Assembly (NCBI RefSeq): GCF_029223525.1
Contig: NZ_JARHTQ010000043.1
Coordinates: forward strand, 1 to 52,018
Direction: 5' to 3'
DNA from: Streptantibioticus ferralitis
Lineage (GTDB): Bacteria; Actinomycetota; Actinomycetes; Streptomycetales; Streptomycetaceae
Length of the DNA stretch: 52,018 nucleotides
The notes under the pieces were generated by a model. It had not been told where the DNA came from, made no database searches, and saw nothing but the letters and a program-made list of their open reading frames with translations. The translations under genes were made by a program, and so were the position numbers. Numbering within the stretch: position 1 is the stretch's first letter; every line of letters begins with the position of its first letter. Below are positions 23,860 through 32,204 of the stretch, one piece after another.

Positions 23860-25033
23860 ACTGGCCGTCGAGGTCGTCGAGCGCAAGGGCGTCGGCCATC
23901 CCGACACCCTCGCCGATGGCATCGCCGAGCTCGCCTCCATCCGCTACAGCCGGCACTGCCTGGACGTGGCGGGGGCGGTGCTGCACCACAACCTGGACAA
24001 GGTCGCCGTCCTGGGCGGCCGGGCCGCCTTCACCGACACCGACGGCGTCTACGACCGGCCGCTGCGCGTCATCTTCGGCGGCCGGATCTCCACATCGTTC
24101 GCCGGACGGCCGCTGCTGGTGCGGGAGATCCTTGAGCAGGCCGCCGTCGACCACCTGCGCGCCGCCCTGCCCGGGTTCGACCGGGTCCGGCTGGAGATCC
24201 GGCACCAGACCACCGACTCCAGCAAGTTTCCCCACTGGTTCGCCCCACGCTCGCTCGACGATCTTCCCGAGCGATCCCGGGCCTTCTCCAACGACACCGC
24301 CTACCTCGTCGGCTCCGCCCCGCGCACGGCCGCGGAGACCATGGTGCTGCTGGCTGAAGCCTGGTTCCGCCGCCAGGCGTGGGCGGGCAGCGACATCAAG
24401 GCCCTCGCCGTCCGAGACGGCAAGGACTGGACAGTGACAGTGTGCGTGCCCGCGCTCGCCGGGCACCTGGCCACCTCGGCCGCGTTCGACGACGTGGTCA
24501 CCGCCTCCGCCCGCGAGCTGACCAGCGTGCTTGCCCACCGGCTGCCGGGCCGGGTTCAGATGGTGTGCAACACCCGGGGCAGCCGCACCGGCCCCATCTC
24601 CGCGCAGTACTTCACGCTGTCCGGATCCGCCGTCGACTACGGCGAGGACGGCCTGGTCGGGCGGGGCAACGCCCGCATCGGGGTGATCAACGGCGCCCAT
24701 CTGGCGGGCAACGAGGCGACGTTCGGGAAGAACCCGGCCTACCACGTCGGCAAGGTCGGCGGCTGGCTCGCCGACATGGCAGCCCGCGCGGTCGCCGAAG
24801 AGTTTGGACCCTGCCGGGTCGGGTTGCTGTGGCGCAACGGCGCGGCGTACGACCAGCCCGCCTCCATCGAGATCACCACCGCGAACGAGGCGCCGACCGG
24901 TCAGGCCGAGGAGCTGGTGCGTGCCACCCTGGCCCGCACCGACTGGCTCGATGATCTGCTCAGCGGCCGGTACCTGCCCAAGGTCGAGGCGGTCGAGGAT
25001 CTGCTGGCCGACCTCGACCAGGTGCCCAGATGA
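23807..25033 (+). CDS. Archaeal-type S-adenosylmethionine synthetase
   Basis: The 408-aa protein starts at the GTG at 23807 (GGAGGTG upstream). It is the archaeal methionine adenosyltransferase family, not bacterial MetK: VVERKGVGHPDTLADGIAE near residue 25, GAVLHHNLDKVAVLGGR, FSNDTAYLVG, DYGEDGLVGRGNARIG and NEATFGKNPAYHVGK follow in the archaeal order. The reaction is ATP plus methionine to S-adenosylmethionine, PPi and Pi, or the same on an analogue. The host must have its own MetK, so this copy is dedicated to the operon, perhaps for a modified substrate. No methyltransferase is visible in the operon, which raises the question of how the SAM is used. ATGA-coupled to the next gene. Confidence 0.88.
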   Translation: MSTATHAASGQRTPLPHELAVEVVERKGVGHPDTLADGIAELASIRYSRHCLDVAGAVLHHNLDKVAVLGGRAAFTDTDGVYDRPLRVIFGGRISTSFAGRPLLVREILEQAAVDHLRAALPGFDRVRLEIRHQTTDSSKFPHWFAPRSLDDLPERSRAFSNDTAYLVGSAPRTAAETMVLLAEAWFRRQAWAGSDIKALAVRDGKDWTVTVCVPALAGHLATSAAFDDVVTASARELTSVLAHRLPGRVQMVCNTRGSRTGPISAQYFTLSGSAVDYGEDGLVGRGNARIGVINGAHLAGNEATFGKNPAYHVGKVGGWLADMAARAVAEEFGPCRVGLLWRNGAAYDQPASIEITTANEAPTGQAEELVRATLARTDWLDDLLSGRYLPKVEAVEDLLADLDQVPR

Positions 25034-25914
25034 CGGCGCACAGGATCGTCACCGGCCATATCTCGGCTGTCCTCGCCCTGCTGCCTGAAGAGCTGGACAC
25101 CACGGCCGCCCGGACGGCTGGCCGGGCCCTGCCCGGCGGCTGGCACCTGGAGCCGTCCGGCACCGGCCTGGAGAGGGCGGCTGTCGAGATCACCGTCGGG
25201 GCGGCGGGCGTTAGCGCCGACGCGCACACGGTGCGCGTCCGGCTGCCCCGCACCGCCGCAAGTTCGGACACCCTGGCGTACGTCACCTACACCGCGCTGG
25301 AACGCGCCCGCCAGCAGCAGCGCAAGGCCACCGTCCACGCCACCGCCTTGCACGCGCCCGGCGGGCGGGCGGTGCTGCTGCTCGGCACTAAGGGCGCGGG
25401 CAAGACCAGTACCGCGCTCGCGCTCGCCGAGCGCGGCTGGGTCCACGCCGGGGACGACCTGGTGGTCCTCGAAGGCGACGAAGTCCAGGCGGTGACGGTG
25501 TGGCCGGGCAAGCCCACCGCCGCCATCCGGGACCCGCTCCGGCCGCTGGCCCCCAAGCCCCAGCGTGACCTTGAGCCCTTCGCCGCAGGCCCGGCCCGGC
25601 TGGTGTGGGTCGTGCGCATCGCCATCCATCCCAGCCTGGCCACGGCGTCGTTGACGCCCGCGAAGCCGCTGTCGGTGAACGAACGGCTGCGGCTGCACGA
25701 GAACCTGGGCCGCTACATCTCCGGCCTGCCCACCCCGCTGAGCGGTGAGGGCTCGGTGCCGTACGGGCCGGTGTGGCCACTGGACACGCCCGCCTTGGCT
25801 CGCTGGCGCAGCCACCTCATCACCGCGCTCGGCGGCTGCCGGTTCGACTACCTGTACGCCTCCAGCCCCGAGACGGCCGCTGACCTGCTGGCCAAGGAGG
25901 CTGATGCTCGATGA
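25030..25914 (+). CDS. HprK-like P-loop kinase
   Basis: The 294-aa protein has a poorly conserved N-terminal domain and a C-terminal P-loop: LLGTKGAGKTSTALALAERG at about residues 116-135, followed by GWVHAGDDLVVLEGDE. The GDDxV pattern after the P-loop is typical of HPr kinase-related proteins. True HprK phosphorylates a serine of HPr; related proteins in secondary-metabolite and RiPP loci phosphorylate peptides or small molecules. No HPr is nearby, so the substrate may be the polyproline peptide's Ser, a sugar or an intermediate. It is coupled on both sides (ATGA at 25030 and 25911). Confidence 0.78.
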   Translation: MTAHRIVTGHISAVLALLPEELDTTAARTAGRALPGGWHLEPSGTGLERAAVEITVGAAGVSADAHTVRVRLPRTAASSDTLAYVTYTALERARQQQRKATVHATALHAPGGRAVLLLGTKGAGKTSTALALAERGWVHAGDDLVVLEGDEVQAVTVWPGKPTAAIRDPLRPLAPKPQRDLEPFAAGPARLVWVVRIAIHPSLATASLTPAKPLSVNERLRLHENLGRYISGLPTPLSGEGSVPYGPVWPLDTPALARWRSHLITALGGCRFDYLYASSPETAADLLAKEADAR

Positions 25915-26966
25915 ACCTCGCCGTGATCCTCCCCAGCCGCAACGAGCCGGCCACCATCTCCGCCGTCGCCGCCGCGGTGGGCTCCGCCCTGGACAGTGCA
26001 CGGGCGGTCATCGTCCACGCCGACTCCTCCGACACCCCGGACACCGCCAAGCACTTCGCCGCCACAGTCACCCGCGCGGCGAAGCTCTCGCTGACTCATC
26101 TGGTGCGGGGCAAGGGCGCCCAGATCCTGGCGGCCGCCCGCCGCCCCGAGGTCGCCCGTGCCGAGGCAGTGCTGATCGCCGACACCGACACCCGCAACCC
26201 CGACCCGGCTGTCTACCGCGCGCTGCTGGACTCCGTACGGGCCGGGGCGGCCCTGGCGATCGCCGACTACCCGCGCCACTGGGACGAAGCCAACCTCACC
26301 AACCACCTCGCCCGGCCGCTGATCGCCGCGATCACCGGCCACGACGTGCCCCAGCCCCTGGCCGGAGACCTCGCCGTATCCCACGAGACCATGACCGCCG
26401 CCCTCCGGGCCGTCGAGACGCTGCCCACCGAGCTGCCGGGGTGCGTGGACGGCTACGGCATCGACGTCTTCCTGCTACTGACCGCCGCCCGCCTCGGCCC
26501 CGTGGCCTCCGTACGGCTGGAGAAGCCCAAGCTGCACGCCGGGTCCTTCCCCCACCTGCCGGCCATCTACCACCAAGCCGTCCCCGTGCTGCTGCACCTG
26601 ACCGCCGCCTGGAGCCCGCCGCCCGCACCGCGCGGCCTCGGTCCGGCGCTCTACCGGGTCGCCGACCGCGAGCTTGACCCTGCCCGTCATCAGGCCATGC
26701 TGACTACGCTGTACGACCTCACCGGGCCCCCTGGCGGATACGATGAACGTTCCTGGCCGCTACCCGCCGCGGACGCCTGGCACGCCGTCAACTCCGGTAC
26801 CCCGGCACCCGATGCGGCCCGCCAGCTGTGGCCGCACTACACCCGCCGCGTCCTCGACTGGCTCACCAGCGGACAGCACGCCACCACACGGCAGCGGGCC
26901 CAGGTGCTCGCCGCCGCACACGCCCACCTGCACACCGCCGTTCTCACCCCCGCAGGAGCCCCGTGA
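25911..26966 (+). CDS. GpgS-like glycosyltransferase
   Basis: The 351-aa protein begins with a GT-A fold (LAVILPSRNEPATISAVAAA). It has a DxD-type metal site (LIADTDTRNPDPAVY near residue 90) and GDLAVSHETM plus GYGIDVFLLLTAARLG, the order seen in glucosyl-3-phosphoglycerate synthases (GT81) and related GT2 enzymes. These transfer a sugar from an NDP-sugar to a small acid such as 3-phosphoglycerate. The last 100 residues are helical and unassigned. It overlaps its neighbours by 4 and 1 bp. A small phospho-acid acceptor would fit the CofE-like ligase that follows, but this is inference. Confidence 0.8.
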   Translation: MNLAVILPSRNEPATISAVAAAVGSALDSARAVIVHADSSDTPDTAKHFAATVTRAAKLSLTHLVRGKGAQILAAARRPEVARAEAVLIADTDTRNPDPAVYRALLDSVRAGAALAIADYPRHWDEANLTNHLARPLIAAITGHDVPQPLAGDLAVSHETMTAALRAVETLPTELPGCVDGYGIDVFLLLTAARLGPVASVRLEKPKLHAGSFPHLPAIYHQAVPVLLHLTAAWSPPPAPRGLGPALYRVADRELDPARHQAMLTTLYDLTGPPGGYDERSWPLPAADAWHAVNSGTPAPDAARQLWPHYTRRVLDWLTSGQHATTRQRAQVLAAAHAHLHTAVLTPAGAP

Positions 26967-27694
26967 TGACCGCCGCCTCCACCTCCGGATTCTCCGCCTT
27001 CGCCCTGGAACCCTTCCCTGAGCTCCATATGGGCGACGACCTGGGCGGCACCATCACCGACATCCTCACGAACACGGGCACCGAACTACAGGACGGCGAC
27101 ATCATCGTTGTCGCGAGCAAGCTGGTGTCCATCGCGGAGAAGCGCTACGTCGACCTGGCCAGCGTCACCCCCACCCCCGAGGCCGTGGAGATCTCGGCCC
27201 GCACCGGCAAGCCTGCCGAGGTGGTGCAGCTGATCCTCGACCACTCGATCTCACACTTCCTAGCCACCGAGCGGGGCCCCATCATCGCCCGGCACACCCT
27301 CGGCTACCAGCTGACTTCCGCAGGGATCGACCGCGCTGGGACCGAGGGCGCGTGGCTGCTGCCCGTGGACCCGGATGCCTCCGCCCGGGCGCTGCGCGAC
27401 GCCCTGATCACCTACACCGGCGCGAACGTGGCCGTGGTCATCGCGGACTCCGACGGCCGTGCCGACCGGCGCGGGGCGACCGTCATCTCCATCGGCGCGG
27501 CAGGGGTAGCCCCGCTGCGGATCACAGAGCACGGTGGCAAGCGGCAGGAGGAGACCTTCACCGACCTGATCGCCGCCGCCGCCGGGATCATCCTGGGCCA
27601 GCGTGGACGCGGCGCCCCCGTCGCTGTGCTGCGCGGCATCAACTACACAGCCAGCGACGGGGGCGTGGGCGCGATGCTTCACCACCGGCCGTGA
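26966..27694 (+). CDS. CofE-like (F420-0:glutamyl ligase family) protein
   Basis: The 242-aa protein is the CofE family: DILTNTGTELQDGDIIVVASKLVS near the N-terminus, ERGPIIARHTLGYQLTSAGID, VVIADSDGRADRRGATVISIG and GAPVAVLRGINYTAS in order. CofE joins L-glutamate to the lactate carboxylate of F420-0 using GTP. No CofC, CofD or FbiC genes accompany it, so it probably joins glutamate or another amine to a different acid made by this operon. The ATG at 26966 shares a base with the previous stop; a GTG one codon upstream is also possible. It is the last gene of the operon. Confidence 0.82.
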   Translation: MTAASTSGFSAFALEPFPELHMGDDLGGTITDILTNTGTELQDGDIIVVASKLVSIAEKRYVDLASVTPTPEAVEISARTGKPAEVVQLILDHSISHFLATERGPIIARHTLGYQLTSAGIDRAGTEGAWLLPVDPDASARALRDALITYTGANVAVVIADSDGRADRRGATVISIGAAGVAPLRITEHGGKRQEETFTDLIAAAAGIILGQRGRGAPVAVLRGINYTASDGGVGAMLHHRP

Positions 27695-27779
27695 CCTGGC
27701 TGATCACCGGGGGCGCGGACGGTGCGGGCCCGACCCCGTGCCCGGGAGGGGGTTCAACCGAGCACGGGGAGACAGAGAG

Positions 27780-27965
27780 TTAGCCGTTGTCGGGCGGTGC
27801 GGTGTCGGGCACCGTGACGGGCGCGGGCTGGTGGGCCTGTGGAGGCGGCTGCGGGCTGGTGACCAGCGCGGCGAGCATCCCCATCGTGACCGCGCTGCCC
27901 GCCGCCCACGCGGCTGATAACAGGACGCCGATCGGGTCACGGTCGGCCGCGTGCCGGGCACTCAC
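27780..27965 (-). CDS. Small single-span membrane protein
   Basis: The 61-aa frame starts at the GTG at 27965, overlapping the previous gene's stop (GTGA). One hydrophobic helix (VLLSAAWAAGSAVTMGMLAALV, about residues 15-36) is followed by a Pro/Gln-rich tail (PQPPPQAHQPAPV). It is the last of a three-gene coupled minus-strand unit with 27962 and 28144. Function unknown. Confidence 0.55.
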   Translation of the reverse strand: MSARHAADRDPIGVLLSAAWAAGSAVTMGMLAALVTSPQPPPQAHQPAPVTVPDTAPPDNG

Positions 27966-28147
27966 TGCCGGGCCGCCACGTAGCCGCTTTCGCGGATCTC
28001 CACACGGCCGGACGGCTCCCACTCCTGGCGCGACCCGGCAACCGGCCGAAGGATCAACCGACCACCACGGATGTCCGTCACGACCCCCTGACAGCCGCGT
28101 TCCTCGTCGTGCACGAGGTCGCCGATCTGGGCCCGCGAGTTGCTCAT
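27962..28147 (-). CDS. Small hypothetical beta-rich protein (61 aa)
   Basis: The ATG at 28147 overlaps the stop of the upstream gene. The sequence (SRAQIGDLVHDEERGCQG, then GGRLILRPVAGSRQEWEP) resembles the very small SH3- or KOW-like barrel proteins that are frequent in actinomycete accessory DNA. It is coupled to the genes on both sides. No function can be given. Confidence 0.6.
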   Translation of the reverse strand: MSNSRAQIGDLVHDEERGCQGVVTDIRGGRLILRPVAGSRQEWEPSGRVEIRESGYVAARQ

Positions 28148-28755
28148 CGTCCTGCCTCCCCGGACCCTGCGAGCTTGAGCACCTGCGCGAGATGCGGGCG
28201 TACGCGCTCGCCTGTGGGCAGCACATCGCAGGTGGGCGGCGTGTCCCAGCGGATGCCGTAGGAGGGCGGCAGGGCGATCCAGTCGGCACCGCCGCGCCGT
28301 ACGGTGCACGGGCCGCCGCACAGACCGTAGGCGGTCTGTGGGGCGACGAGGACGGTTGCGGTGGTGTGATCGACCGTCAGGCACGGCGCCGGTACGTGGT
28401 AGTGGTCGAGGAGCACCATGAGCGCCATGCCGAGGGCACGGGGCATGACCACCGCGTCGAACGCGGTGCATGAGGTGATCAGCGCAGCGCCCGGCGCGGC
28501 TTCGAGCGCGGCCGGGATCTGGTCGGCCGTCAGCGGGACGGACGGCTGGGCGATGGGGTGAGCGCCGGGCGTGGGGCAGGCGGGTCCTTGACCGCAGGTA
28601 CAGCCTGGGCCGCGTCGCCAGCGATGGCCGATCATCACTGGCCAGCCGAGGGCGTTGTATGCCTGGGCTGATGCGATGGGGTCACGTCCGTGCAATGCGC
28701 GGGTCATGTGCACACCCCCGCTAGTGATCACGTCATGGCTGTGAGTAGCGGTCAT
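28144..28755 (-). CDS. Primase-polymerase (N-terminal)-like protein
   Basis: About 203 aa if started at the ATG at 28755 (MTATHSHDVITSGG); an ATG at 28707 has a slightly better ribosome site. The sequence resembles the prim-pol-type bifunctional primase/polymerase N-terminal domains common in Streptomyces: AQAYNALGWPVMIGHRW, CTCGQGPACPTPGAHPI, GVRWD-like PSYGIRWDTPP near the end. The protein is short for an active enzyme and the catalytic acidic residues are not obvious, so it may be a binding domain. It is the first gene of a coupled three-gene unit, preceded by a terminator after the XRE gene. Confidence 0.6.
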   Translation of the reverse strand: MTATHSHDVITSGGVHMTRALHGRDPIASAQAYNALGWPVMIGHRWRRGPGCTCGQGPACPTPGAHPIAQPSVPLTADQIPAALEAAPGAALITSCTAFDAVVMPRALGMALMVLLDHYHVPAPCLTVDHTTATVLVAPQTAYGLCGGPCTVRRGGADWIALPPSYGIRWDTPPTCDVLPTGERVRPHLAQVLKLAGSGEAGR

Positions 28756-28782
28756 GGGGTGAGCGTCCCGCCGCATGAAGAA

Positions 28783-28811
28783 GGCGACCCACAGCCCGAC
28801 TGTGGGTCGCC
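28783..28811 (-). terminator. Terminator after the XRE regulator gene
   Basis: A perfect 12-bp stem (28783-28794/28800-28811) and a 5-nt loop lie 25 bp after the stop of the 28836-30071 gene. Confidence 0.75.
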
Positions 28812-28835
28812 CAACTGGCATATGCCACACGGTGG

Positions 28836-30071
28836 TTAGCCGACGAGTTCCATGTTCCGCACCAGGCCGGACAGCGCGGCGGCCTGCGACGGTACACCCG
28901 TACGGGTCAGGTCCATCACCAAGGCTCGGGCCATGGGGTCGCCATAGACCTGATACGGGGCGCCTGCGCCGGCCTGCCGCAGCGCTGCGACCGCCGCCGC
29001 GCTACGCCCCATGCGGTGCCAGGAGCGGGCCTGGTCAATCCGGTAGTGCGTGATCCGCTCCCGAGAGGGGATGACCGCAACCGACTGCGGCGGGGCGTAC
29101 TCCAGCCCCCTATCCGGCTGGTCTATCTCCACTCCGACCTCTGCCGCGTGCACGGCGACGTTCGCCACGCCGAATACAGTTTGTTGCGCAAGGTCGTGCC
29201 AGTCTTCGCCGAGCCGGTTCGCGTCGACACGGGCGGCGTCGATGTGGGCCCACGCATCATCCGGGCGTCCGGCGCGGGCCGAGGCGACCGCGCACCGCAG
29301 GATTAGCGCGCCGCGCAGCGAGATCGCCTCTCGGGCCCCGGTGGCCACGGCAGGGGCGAGATCCGACAGAGCGGCGTCAGCGACGGCCAGGACCTCGCGC
29401 AGCGACGCTTGGTGCAACAGCGCCCCGCACCGGTCCCATGCCACGCGGGCCTTGCTGATCGGATCGTCAAGCCGGGTTGCCGCACCGGCCGCTACCTCTG
29501 CCGCGACCCATGCGAGATCCGGATAGCCGAGCTGGTTCAACGTGACGCGGGCGGTACGGGCGGCGTCCACAAGCAGGTGAAGGGCGGGAATGGTCTCGGC
29601 CCCGCGGAGAAGGATCGCGGTATTGAGGTCCTCGATCATGCCCGGAAGCATCGACGCCACCTGTGGGAGAGCCGCGCCCTGCCGGGCACGGTTGGCGGCT
29701 TGCGACTGCTGCCGCATCCGGTCGACGGCCGCCACAGGAGCGGCCGGAACAAGCCCCGGGTGCCCGGACAGGATCAGCCCGGAACGGCGCAGGACGGCCC
29801 GCAGCGCGGGCACGTAAGAGTGCGCTGTCGGCCCGCTGTCGGCGGCCAGCCGGTAGGGAAGGCCAAGGAGATACGTCACGTCCACCGCGCATGTCTCGGC
29901 AATGGCCGCGATCAGGCTGTACCGGTCGAGAGTGAGGCGCCCGGCCTCTACGTCCTCCAGCCAGCGGGTAGATCGTCCTACGAGCCCGGCGAGTTCGGTT
30001 TGCGTCAGTCCAGCAGCGATACGGGCAACGCGGACGCGCGCACCGATGCCGCTGTCAGTGTGGTCGGGCAT
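28836..30071 (-). CDS. XRE-family regulator with helical repeat domain
   Basis: The ATG at 30071 (MPDHTDSG) has GAAGGAC upstream; the longer frame is not coding. The 411-aa protein has an HTH at residues 10-65 (VRVARIAAGLTQTELAGLV, then STRWLEDVEAGR) and a long TPR-like helical domain, the architecture of many Streptomyces plasmid or signalling-associated XRE proteins. It probably binds a peptide or small ligand through the repeats. The gap of 280 bp upstream holds only short motifs such as TACGGGACGGTACC near 30110, likely its own promoter/operator. Target genes unknown. Confidence 0.8.
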   Translation of the reverse strand: MPDHTDSGIGARVRVARIAAGLTQTELAGLVGRSTRWLEDVEAGRLTLDRYSLIAAIAETCAVDVTYLLGLPYRLAADSGPTAHSYVPALRAVLRRSGLILSGHPGLVPAAPVAAVDRMRQQSQAANRARQGAALPQVASMLPGMIEDLNTAILLRGAETIPALHLLVDAARTARVTLNQLGYPDLAWVAAEVAAGAATRLDDPISKARVAWDRCGALLHQASLREVLAVADAALSDLAPAVATGAREAISLRGALILRCAVASARAGRPDDAWAHIDAARVDANRLGEDWHDLAQQTVFGVANVAVHAAEVGVEIDQPDRGLEYAPPQSVAVIPSRERITHYRIDQARSWHRMGRSAAAVAALRQAGAGAPYQVYGDPMARALVMDLTRTGVPSQAAALSGLVRNMELVG

Positions 30072-30351
30072 GATGTCCTTCGTCCTGGCGCTCGTTGAAG
30101 TCGAGTTGTACGGGACGGTACCCCTCACCCGCCGGGCCCGATACATGAACGCCCAGCCAGTGCCTGACGGAGACATTCGTGTACCCCGGCCTGACAGGCG
30201 AGGCTGCTGTCACGCTCGCCGAGCTGCACGGGCCGACGAGCGGATATCGCGGCCGTCGGCCGGAAGGGCACCTGCGTTCCCCCCTCCTGAACCAGCAATC
30301 CAAGACCGCATGCTGGGTTGGAGCCGTACGTACGAGACCGCCTCGCCGCGC

Positions 30352-31368
30352 TTAAGAACGTGGCCTGCCCCTCTTGCGAGCTGGCTGGAGCTGCTGACGC
30401 GCTCGGTTGGCGGCCTTGACCGCTGTGTCCTCGGCATCGGCCAGGAGCTCGGCGGCCTCCTCTGGTGCCTCTTCGAGTGCCTGCTTGACCTTTGCCGGGG
30501 CAAGGGCGAGGTGCGCCGCTTTGAGCTGTGAGAGGGCTGTGTGGAGGCTGGCCATGGCGGTGCCGGGCGCACCGTCGGCCTGGCGTTCTTGCTCACCGTT
30601 CCTCAGGGAGGCTTGGGCCTGGGCGGTCGCGAGTTCGTGGGCCCGAGCCGTCAGTTCCTCCTGCGTCAGCTCCTGCTCCTTCTTGCGGGGGAGCTTCTGC
30701 ACGACGCCGGTGATGACCTTGACTGGCACCTTCTTGCCAGCGGCGTCCCGGATCGTCTCGACGACGGCCACCGAGACATCGGCCCCATAGTCCTGTGTGA
30801 TCGTGTTCACCGCGGCAGCGGCCTTCTTGCTGATAGCGGGGTCTGCACGCGCAGACACTCCGTTCGAATTCCCTTCGAACGATCTGTCTGCACGCGCAGA
30901 CACTCCGTTCGAATTCCCTTCGAACGATCTGTCTGCACGCGCAGAGACCAGCTCCCCAACCGCGTACGCGGTCATCTCCTCATACGCGGTGGCACGGGAC
31001 TTCCTGAAGTTGTCCCAACAGAAGGCCTCGAAGCTGTCGTGTGTCTTGCGGTAGAGACGCCGGGCCTTGATGTTCGCCAGAGACTTGCCCATGACCCACC
31101 AGGCGTTCTCGAACTGCTCGATGCCGCGCATGCAGAGCTGGAGAAGGCTCTCCTCCTCTGCGGTGAGCGGGCCGATGGCCTCGGTCTCTTCCGGTTCCGG
31201 CAGATCAGCCAGCGTCAGGGCCGGCCGGGGTCGTCCCTGAGCCACCTTCACGGGTTCCAGCACGGCGGGAACGTTCTCTGGGCTGCTGCCCTGGCTGGGG
31301 ACGTCGCTGGCCCCGGCGCCCTCTTCGAGGTCGTCATCATCGAGGTCGGCGATACCGGGACGGCTCAC
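30352..31368 (-). CDS. ParB-like partition partner with internal repeats
   Basis: The GTG at 31368 overlaps the stop of the ParA gene (GTGA), giving 338 aa. The N-terminal 75 residues are acidic and disordered. A helical domain (EEESLLQLCMRGIEQFENAWWVMG, about 95-118) is followed by a repeat region in which a 15-residue unit (RSFEGNSNGVSARAD) occurs twice plus a part. A helical DNA-binding-like domain (KKAAAAVNTITQDYGAD) and a basic tail (ARKRGRPRS) complete it. It lacks the classic ParB box. Coupling to a ParA ATPase is the main evidence for a partition role. The repeats in its DNA may be the centromere. Confidence 0.6.
   Translation of the reverse strand: MSRPGIADLDDDDLEEGAGASDVPSQGSSPENVPAVLEPVKVAQGRPRPALTLADLPEPEETEAIGPLTAEEESLLQLCMRGIEQFENAWWVMGKSLANIKARRLYRKTHDSFEAFCWDNFRKSRATAYEEMTAYAVGELVSARADRSFEGNSNGVSARADRSFEGNSNGVSARADPAISKKAAAAVNTITQDYGADVSVAVVETIRDAAGKKVPVKVITGVVQKLPRKKEQELTQEELTARAHELATAQAQASLRNGEQERQADGAPGTAMASLHTALSQLKAAHLALAPAKVKQALEEAPEEAAELLADAEDTAVKAANRARQQLQPARKRGRPRS
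30842..30945. repeat. 45-bp direct repeats with inverted repeats (parS candidate)
   Basis: A 45-bp unit starts at 30842, 30887 and 30932 (the third copy is partial). Each unit contains TCTGCACGCGCAGA, a 5-4-5 hairpin, and the first two contain CGTTCGAATTCCCTTCGAACG, a perfect 8-bp inverted repeat around TTCCC (30861-30881 and 30906-30926). The unit length keeps the reading frame of the parB-like gene. Confidence 0.75.
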
Positions 31369-31994
31369 GGGATCAGCCCCCTGTCCTTCATCTCGGTGAC
31401 CAACTCGTCCAGGTGCGAGCCCGCTCCCTTCACAGCGAACGGAATCGCCTGGGAGTACTGCTGGAGGAAGGGAACCGTGGTGGTGAAGACATTCCACCCA
31501 CGCTTGGCGAACCATTTACGGGCGTCGGGCACCGCCTTGGAGTTGGACTGGGGCGGGCAGCGATTGAGCAGCACCCACGTTTCCGGTGGCTTTGAGTCCA
31601 GGCGCAGCGGGGCGACATCGTCGAGAACCTTCCGCATGGGGAGATCACGGATGCGGTAGAGGTCGGCTGTCGACGGAGACGAGTTGAGGATCGCGAGGTC
31701 TGCGCAGCGCAGCACCGACGAGGTGACGCCCACGTGGTCTTCGGCGTGGCCGCAGTCGATCATGCCAATGGTGTCGGGCGGGAGGGTCTTCGGGACGTTC
31801 ATGTGGAAGGTCTCGGACGCTGCGCCCAGCACGGGGAAGGGGAACTTGGCCTTCGCGTCCCACCTCGTGAGCTGTTGGGAGTGGTCGGCGTCGTAGCCGA
31901 TCATCGGGTAGCCGCGCTCGTGCATGGCGTGTGCCAGGAATGCGGCGTTGGTCGTCTTGCCCATGGTCCTGGGACTTACGTGCGCGATGAGCAT
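31365..31994 (-). CDS. ParA-family ATPase
   Basis: The ATG at 31994 (MLIAHVSPRTMGKTTNAAFL) places the deviant Walker A at residues 7-16; the upstream part of the frame is not coding. The 209-aa protein continues with YDADHSQQLTRW (ParA D-box-like) and IGMIDCGHAED as Walker B-like. Plasmid ParA ATPases move a ParB-centromere complex over the nucleoid to segregate copies. It is translationally coupled to the ParB-like gene at 30352. The signature lysine of the KGGxGKT form is not at its usual place (PRTMGKTT), a variation seen in actinomycete plasmid proteins. Confidence 0.8.
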   Translation of the reverse strand: MLIAHVSPRTMGKTTNAAFLAHAMHERGYPMIGYDADHSQQLTRWDAKAKFPFPVLGAASETFHMNVPKTLPPDTIGMIDCGHAEDHVGVTSSVLRCADLAILNSSPSTADLYRIRDLPMRKVLDDVAPLRLDSKPPETWVLLNRCPPQSNSKAVPDARKWFAKRGWNVFTTTVPFLQQYSQAIPFAVKGAGSHLDELVTEMKDRGLIP

Positions 31995-32204
31995 GCCGCG
32001 AGCGTACCGAGACCCGGCTCTTTCGCTGTCTCCCCGGTCGGGCTTTCCTCGTCTCGGCTTGAACAGCGCTGGCGGCACCGCCGCTTGGACCTGGGCGTAT
32101 CTCATCACGACGTTTCGGCAATGGGGGATCGGGCGCTTCCTTCGGCCGCGGGCGCTGGTGGCGCGGCGTCACAGTGTCTGGTCTGAGACAGCGGCCTCGC
32201 AGAA

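Noticed and set aside
30842-30945. CRISPR-like array
   Set aside because: Repeats are contiguous 45-bp units without variable spacers and lie inside a gene; no cas genes are present.
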